Source of the DNA: Biscogniauxia marginata
Taxonomy: Eukaryota > Ascomycota > Sordariomycetes > Xylariales > Xylariaceae
DNA: 64,000 bases
Assembly (NCBI GenBank): GCA_022695795.1
Contig: MU404139.1
Span: forward strand, 62,001 to 126,000
Direction of reading: 5' to 3'
Part shown: piece after piece, positions 58,255 to 64,000 of the stretch
Layout: each line of letters opens with the position of its first letter
Position numbering within the stretch: position 1 is the first letter of the stretch
The notes under the pieces: model-generated
Told to the model about the DNA's origin: nothing
Seen by the model: only the letters and a program-made list of their open reading frames with translations
Databases searched by the model: none
Made by a program: the position numbers and the translations under genes

Positions 58255-60286
58255 TCAAACAATCTCTTCCTTATTTTCAAGTACTCCGCCGTTAACGCAA
58301 GCCCTATCCCTTCTCCTTTGTTTCTCCTCTACTCTTTGCTGCATCTCGAGTTTCCTTTCCCGCAACACCATGGAGAACTTAGACCCCGCTCGTATTCTTT
58401 CACCCTTCCATATGAAGATGTAAGGAATGGCACACATTAGCAAGCTGAGGCCGCCAAGCAGGCTGCAGGCACCGCTAATCCCTAGTCGCCTAAACATAGG
58501 CGTCGTAGCGAGCGGCAGCACGACCGCGGCTAGAGACCGGGCAGAGCTTGCGGCAGCGTTTGCGCTTGCGGCGAAAATCTCGTAGGCGTCCGTGAGATAA
58601 TTCAGAAGGGCCATGAAAATCAACACGAACCCGGCGCCAAAGGGTATCCCAGCCAGTGACGGCACAATGAAGGGGATGTCCGATCGTGCTGACCACCCGA
58701 GCCAGAACAACGATATGACAAATAGGGGCCCGCCAAGGAACGCCAGTGGGACCCTACGATACTCCTCTTTCTTGGTCCATGGAGCATTCCTCACTTGAGC
58801 GTTGTGGAGAAATCGGTCGTATGCGAAGAAGACAGCCAGGGAGACAAATGCACCGGCGCCGATCGGTAGGAATAACAAGCCGGTGACGCCCGGCGATAAG
58901 TGGTAGATGCCCTGAAATATCAAGGGAAAGGCTTGAAAGGACATGTAGAAAATCTAGGTACATTAAACACATACAGTCAGCGAATTTTGTTGCTCACGAT
59001 AAACAGTTTATAGATATGGAGCGCAGGTTCCCCTTTCGGGACCTAGAAATTCTTACTGCGTAGATAAGCGCAAGATAGAGGCATGTTGCCGTCACAATGA
59101 GCTCAGTGATAAGCATACGCATAGGTCGTGTCAAGACTCTGGTCAACAATTGCTTGAAGTCTTGGTTTTCAAGCTCCATAGAAGAGTATACTTCGGCCTT
59201 TGGATTTTCCTTGCGAAGCTTCACTGCCCGGCGGGTTAGGAGGACGGGCGCATACGTCTCGGGGAGGAAGATGAGGATGGCTAACGACACCCCTGCATAG
59301 ATTAGGCCGACCCAGAAAGTCCAACGCCACCCTATGGTCGTGGAGCAGAAACCGGATATAATGGGAGCGAATAGAGGTCCCCCCAGGGTCATCTTGAGAC
59401 GAGCATAGTTAGCCTGGAAACGAGGAGGCTGGATTGCTTTCTGGTAGCACTAGTACTCACAACCATGAACCACGACATCGCTCGGCCACGATTTACCGGA
59501 TCATCGTAGATGTCGGCGAGGATTCCACTAACGATTGCGATGGGTGCACTAGCGAACGCTCCCGAGAAGAATCGGAAAACAAGAAACGCTGGCCAGTTAG
59601 GGGCCAGTGCGCAAGCCATGGTCCATACCATAAACACAACACACGTCCCGATGGTCAGTTTCTGTCGTCCGATTTGCTCACTCAGAGGGCCCCCTTAAAA
59701 TATGATTAGTCGCGACCGAGAGTAAAATCATAATAGCCCCTGCGACGGGGCAGGTTGGAGCATGTTCAAAGAAACTCACAAAGCATCGGGCCGAAAACAT
59801 AGCCGATGAGGTAAGTCGACTGAGGGAGAATCTTCTCCGTCTCAGAGGTGATACCCCATTCGGCTGTTATGTACGGTATAGCCATACTAGGCAAAGCACT
59901 GCCCATGGTGCTGTTGATGACGGCCAACATTGTCGTTATCATAATATACCACTTTCGCCCCTGTCATCAGGGTCAGTGAAAGACCCGTCGGACTTTAGGT
60001 GCATGGTGTTTGTCCTCACAGTTGACCAGTTGTGAGGGTTCTCCTTGTCATTCTCTTCCCACGATATGACCACCCTCTCCCCTGACCCTGGCAAGGATCT
60101 CGTATCGCCAGCATCCTCAGACGGCACCCTGTTATCCGCCTCTTCGGTCCTGTAGCGAAATATCGCATCTTGGTTGCTAATGCTCTGGACTAGGTCTGCG
60201 AGATGTGCTGCTCTGAGCCTGCTTCTCGTGGATGCGTTCGTAGCCACCCGGTGCGGGTGTAGTCGGGAATCATTATCAACGTCCAT
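58255..60286 (-). CDS. MFS multidrug-type exporter (DHA1 family), 571 aa
   Basis: Five exons: 60286-60020, 59960-59780, 59693-59461, 59392-59057 and 58953-58255; 1716 nt, GT-AG throughout. The joins restore NPHNWST-GRKWYIM, VFGPML-WGPLSEQIGRQK (motif A region), SWFMV-MTLGGPLFAPIISG and ALIYA-IFYMSFQAFP. An 85-residue acidic cytosolic N-terminus leads into twelve expected membrane segments. SGILADIYDDPVNRGRAMSWF and GWRWTFWVG are typical of the DHA1 drug:H+ antiporter group, which exports toxic compounds and metabolites across the plasma membrane. The central loop (TRRAVKLRKENPKAEVYSSMELE) and the C-terminal tail are charged. The substrate is not predictable. Its convergence with the laccase is suggestive of phenolic export but is inference only. 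Confidence 0.91.
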
Positions 60287-62711
60287 GGTCGTATCGGATT
60301 ATTTGTATCATTATACGCATAAGTAGAATATGAGTTTCCAAAACAATAGAAAATTCAGCAAAAAGAAGCCAAGAAACCTATTTTTGATGCCCAGAAAGAG
60401 AGCCTAACAAATACTATGCCGGGGAGAAAACTACAACGATGGGCCAGCGGGGGTTATCAAGAAAAAATTTCAACGAGTGGGCTCGCTTGTCGACATAACA
60501 ACAGCCGACGACATGCCCGAGGGTCGGGTCGGCAAGACGAGTTTGACATAACATCGCGATCCAAGTCAAGACCCAGTCCTACAGGGCGCGGAACCTTGTT
60601 GGTTGGTAGACGATGGGGTATAATTGGACATTTACGGACCCCGCTCAATCGCGGGGCCGGTACGGAGCAAGGTAGTTGAGCGGAGTGATGCAAAGCAACG
60701 ACGTGATGGTATCATGATTGGCCAACGAGTACTTGTTCAAGTAATAGAACACGAAATAGTACTAGTATATCGGAGGCCGGCTCGTCAGTCCCATGGTACC
60801 GGTGTAGTGTGGCCCTCTGCCCGAGTCATAAGTAGGCATTCTTTCATTAGTCTTTCCGGGTTTAACTCTCTACCGGCAGACTGCAACGCCCAAGACCGCG
60901 GCCCGCCTTGCATGGTTGATTGAGATTACTAGATAGACTTGGGCTTAGCAACCTCTCAGAGTTGATGAACCTGACCGCCGACATCGGGCTCGGACCAATC
61001 AGCAGAAACCTTTTTTTCAATCCCACACCGACTTTTATACTCTTATCACGCGAGTTTGCTTAAAGGTTGCAATTCTATGTATAACAGAAAAGGTGATGTT
61101 TCGTGGCTGTGTCTATAAGCACGGGCGTCTACGGGCTATAGTCACTGATAGGTGATAACGAGCCGCATTTAATAAAATGCTAAAAAAACATCGTCTTGTC
61201 AAAAAGAAAAGCCACCACGCCAATTCAACACGGGAGGAGAACAGGGCGGAGGGTCCCTTGCATGTAGTCTCCACTACACGGACCCGGAACCGAGAAAAGA
61301 CCCACCGTAAGCCGGGTACAACATTCGGCTCTTTGGTAACTCTGTACGAAATATGTAAATAGGATAGTATATGGAAACCTATCTTCTTAAACCTACTTGT
61401 AGACTCATGTAAGTAATGCATGCCTATTTGTCTGAACCCTTTCATCGTTTTTGTACGAGATACATACACCCTCGCGTCATTTGCACCGGGACAAAATTAT
61501 GTCTTTTTAAAGAACACGAGTCAGTTACGACTGTTACATGATGTACTTATCAACTGATAGGTGGAAAATTACGAAATGGTCAACCGGCATATCACGGCTT
61601 AAGCAAATCACACCGGAAATTCAATTTGACTACACCCTAATCCTTTGTTTTTAGAACTTACCTAGCTATCCAGCATTTTAGAGCCGTCAATTACCGAGAA
61701 AGCCGAGAAGGTGTTTGATAGTACCTTATTTAAACAATGGCTCGTTAATAATAAGCATTAAATGATGAATACTACTTATGTTTATTAAATAGGCATAAAA
61801 TGCTTACTTAACCTAATAGAAATAAATAAAACCTAGAATTTCTACCTTTAATTGTAAGCTCATTTGTATAGGTAGGTAAGTATAGTAGAATTGTTCAGAT
61901 CTTTGAAGTCCGTCATTCCTGATAAAAATTGAGACGCTAGTTCTGCTTCACCGACAAGGAATGAAGCAAGAAAAATAATAGCAAGTTACTGTTACGAACC
62001 AACTTATGAACAGGGAGCGGAACGGGTTAGGAATGTCCCGAGAGAAGTTGCTCAAAGGAAGATGTGATGCAACATTACGTAACTAGGATCTCAATAGATC
62101 TAAGATCTAGAGAGAATAACAACAAGTAGATTTAAAGTGATTTAAGATCTAGTTAAATTTAATAGGTATCCAATATACTAAAATAAGAAGTATAAAGAAT
62201 GAAGGACAAGTATAAAAAAGCAGGATTTCTCGTGTAATTAATCTCTCGTTTTTTAACTATTAATTTAAAACTATAATCACTTTTTAATACTATAATGGAA
62301 ATACCTTAAAATCTCTTTAACGAATAAAGCATAATAAATCTCTTAAATCAACCTCGATTTATTATTACCTTTAAATCAAGAAAAACCCAGTACGTACTTG
62401 TGAGGTCAATTAACTAGGAACACACAAGGAGGTTCGTCACAGTTACCACGTAAATATGAATTAGTTCTTTTAAAGTAGGTACCTAATATATAACCTTAAA
62501 TCGATATTACAGTAACGTCATGGGTACATCATAAGGTTAAATACTATAGGTTAAAAGACTTATAACTCTACTAGAATTTACAAGCACGGCTTATAAGTAG
62601 TAATCATATTTCAACCTCACGACTATATCAACATCTCATCGAAAGAGCGTAACCTCCCCCCCTACAACAGCAATACTATAAGTAATCATCTAGTCAACTG
62701 ATTTATTCTCC
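60287..62711. other. Intergenic region grading into AT-rich DNA
   Basis: About 2.4 kb. The first part contains the MFS promoter. ORFs (60416-60679, 60457-60693, 61113-61469) are short, overlap on opposite strands and lack domains. From about 61630 to 62640 the sequence becomes very AT-rich with many TAAA/TTTA and AGATCT words; see the separate repeat entry. No gene called. Confidence 0.55.
61630..62640. repeat. AT-rich block, possible RIP-decayed DNA
   Basis: Visibly far poorer in G and C than the flanking genes, rich in TA dinucleotides, and without open frames. It includes clustered AGATCT/TAGATCT words around 62090-62155. In ascomycetes such blocks are often repeats mutated by repeat-induced point mutation, but no recognisable element, terminal repeat or target duplication can be read here. 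Confidence 0.45.
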
Positions 62712-63523
62712 TCAACCACTCCAAACTTCAGGTCCGGGAGGGATGTACTGATCAGGTTGGATGGACTGCAGGTTCACGAGAATACCAGGGTCGCTGCCCT
62801 TATAAGCTCCCGGGAAGGATGCCAAAGGACCGGGCGTGGCACTTCCGCCTCCAGTAATCTTAATCTGGGAGCACGCTAGATAGAATTGCGCCTTTCCCGC
62901 CTGCATTGCCATGTGTAGTGCGATGTGCTCAACCCGAAGTAGGTACTCGCCCTCGGGGACGCTAGCAGGGATGGTCGCGTTGGTTGTCTTGTATTCATCT
63001 AAAGTTGATAGTTAGCCGTAGTTATCAAAGAGTTTGAACGCTTGAAAAAGATCAGTTATCGCTTACTCTGGCCAGGCCATGCGAGTTGCTTGTTTGAATC
63101 CATGGTAGGCATCTCCGTATGAAACTTGAACCAGACCGCCCCAGAGCCATCCCAAGTCGTCGCGGACGCACCTTCGGGCACCTTTGCTAGATAGTACTGT
63201 GTAGGTCCCGGGTGGTTCACCTGCTGCGTTGAGACATAGTGGATGGTCGCGCCCGCAGGAACATTCACAACCTCGGCTGCATTCTGTGACTGGTAGCAGC
63301 GGATATCTGCGCTTTCCGGGTTCTCGATGCCCTGCTTGCTTTGAGAATTCTTCGTCATGCGTGTCGAGGACCAATCTGCCTCTTCTGCCACGCCATTGAC
63401 GACAAGTCTCGGAAACGTGTCTAGTCACCGTTAGACAGGATAGAGCGACGAGAGCTCCAGTGGTAGCTCACAATGGGCTTGAACCGCGGTCGCGGCAAAC
63501 AGTAGATGAGTTAGAAACAACAT
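62712..63523 (-). CDS. AA9 lytic polysaccharide monooxygenase (former GH61), 230 aa
   Basis: Three exons: 63523-63472, 63420-63067 and 62998-62712; 693 nt, GT-AG introns, in phase. The enzyme is a secreted copper monooxygenase that cleaves cellulose or related glucans oxidatively. The signal peptide [16 protein letters not shown] is followed directly by His17 ([12 protein letters not shown]), which becomes the N-terminal His of the copper histidine brace; the first intron interrupts exactly after this His. The second brace His is His87 in [12 protein letters not shown], and the axial Tyr is Tyr175 in [14 protein letters not shown]. Cys59 and Cys178 can form the usual core disulphide. [13 protein letters not shown] is the family GxYLlRxExiaLH motif. 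No cellulose-binding module follows; the protein ends in PEVWSG, typical of compact single-domain members. Substrate and regioselectivity cannot be told. Confidence 0.95.
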
Positions 63524-64000
63524 TCTAGATGATTGATTGCGAAATAAAGGTTCGTCGTGTTGTTCTGAAGGATGGGGTGCTTTGGTATAAGAGATTTACT
63601 TACGTATGCATAGATCTGATAATCAATACGTCAAGGCCATCTCTCTATATATATTGGATAATGAATGGTGTGGTCGGTGATTGGCCTTTATCATGATATT
63701 ACCCATACATCTTCAATTCCCATAAATTATAACCGGCCAAGTGTATTTTTCCATCCTATCGTCATCTATGCGGCTAATGTGAAGCTCTTGGGTTGCAATT
63801 TAAGGGTGGGTGTGGATTTCTTTAGGATCTATGATAATTCTCCAAGTGCCAAAAATGGAAGGATAACTTAAGAGAATCTTTTAGTTGGTCTCACGAGATA
63901 CCGTTGACTGGGTATAGATAAATAGCCTGGTGATAATTGCTATTATTCTCTGAAAAGGGGAAATATTGTTTGTAGTGATCAGTCTACGCCGCTATGAATA
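63524..64000. other. LPMO upstream region
   Basis: About 480 bp of sequence 5' of the LPMO start to the window edge. It contains the TATA-like element listed separately. The plus-strand ORF at 63665-63871 is short and featureless. No other gene is seen. Confidence 0.55.
63645..63655 (-). promoter_or_regulatory. TATA-like element of the LPMO gene
   Basis: A TATATATA core lies about 125 bp upstream of the LPMO ATG on its sense strand, preceded by CCAA. Position and composition suit a core promoter, which is common for strongly inducible secreted-enzyme genes. This is an inference without transcript data. Confidence 0.4.

Noticed and set aside
35018..60286. A secondary-metabolite gene cluster spanning decarboxylase, NmrA-like, laccase and MFS genes
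   Set aside because: No PKS, NRPS, terpene or RiPP backbone gene and no pathway transcription factor is present, and long gene-poor gaps and unrelated genes intervene.
1..64000. CRISPR arrays, insertion sequences, intact transposons or complete tRNA/rRNA genes
   Set aside because: No regularly spaced repeats, transposase or integrase reading frames, terminal repeats or full cloverleaf could be found by reading either strand.

Overview
The window is nuclear DNA of a filamentous ascomycete (Pezizomycotina; Sordariomycetes is my best guess, but the species is not identified). The evidence is frequent short introns of about 45-190 nt with GT-AG ends, single eukaryotic genes on both strands separated by 0.1-3.7 kb, and families typical of plant-associated or saprotrophic ascomycetes: an AA9 lytic polysaccharide monooxygenase, an asco-laccase with a C-terminal DSGI tail, a GH72 glucanosyltransferase and a DUF3433 mucin-like membrane protein. 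There is no operon, CRISPR array or bacterial signature. All gene models below were assembled by hand from splice signals, reading phase and family conservation.

Region 1-32 kb is mostly housekeeping. It holds an AT-hook nuclear protein (+), proteasome lid subunit RPN6 (-), a fungal pseudokinase (-), a membrane-anchored short-chain dehydrogenase (-), the rRNA-processing WD40 protein SOF1 (-, 13 coding exons), a GPI-type GH72 glucanosyltransferase (+), a myo-inositol-type sugar transporter (+), a low-complexity hypothetical locus (-), mitochondrial acetyl-CoA hydrolase/CoA-transferase ACH1 (-) and a DUF1992/DNAJC28-like protein (-). These genes are well conserved and most models splice in frame from start to stop.

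Region 32-64 kb is more accessory. It holds an orphan gene, a 1063-residue protein in which a bacterial-style tyrosine-decarboxylase-like PLP domain is followed by a long C-terminal extension, an NmrA/isoflavone-reductase-like NAD(P) protein, a 1392-residue DUF3433 mucin-like membrane protein, an uncertain basic-tailed ORF, a small conserved two-segment membrane protein, a laccase, a DHA1-type MFS exporter convergent with the laccase, and an AA9 LPMO. Long gene-poor spacers separate them, and one (about 61.6-62.7 kb) is strikingly AT-rich.

The laccase and LPMO are both secreted copper oxidoreductases that could act on plant cell-wall material, and the MFS exporter could handle phenolic or toxic products. 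The decarboxylase and NmrA genes are co-directional neighbours. These links are inference from position only; I see no classical backbone (PKS, NRPS, terpene) gene that would define a biosynthetic cluster. The most unusual sequence-level observations are tiny exons (an ATG-only exon and a 15-nt exon in SOF1; a 5-nt exon in the decarboxylase), a GC-AG intron and a phase-inconsistent junction in the sugar transporter, and the decarboxylase fusion architecture.
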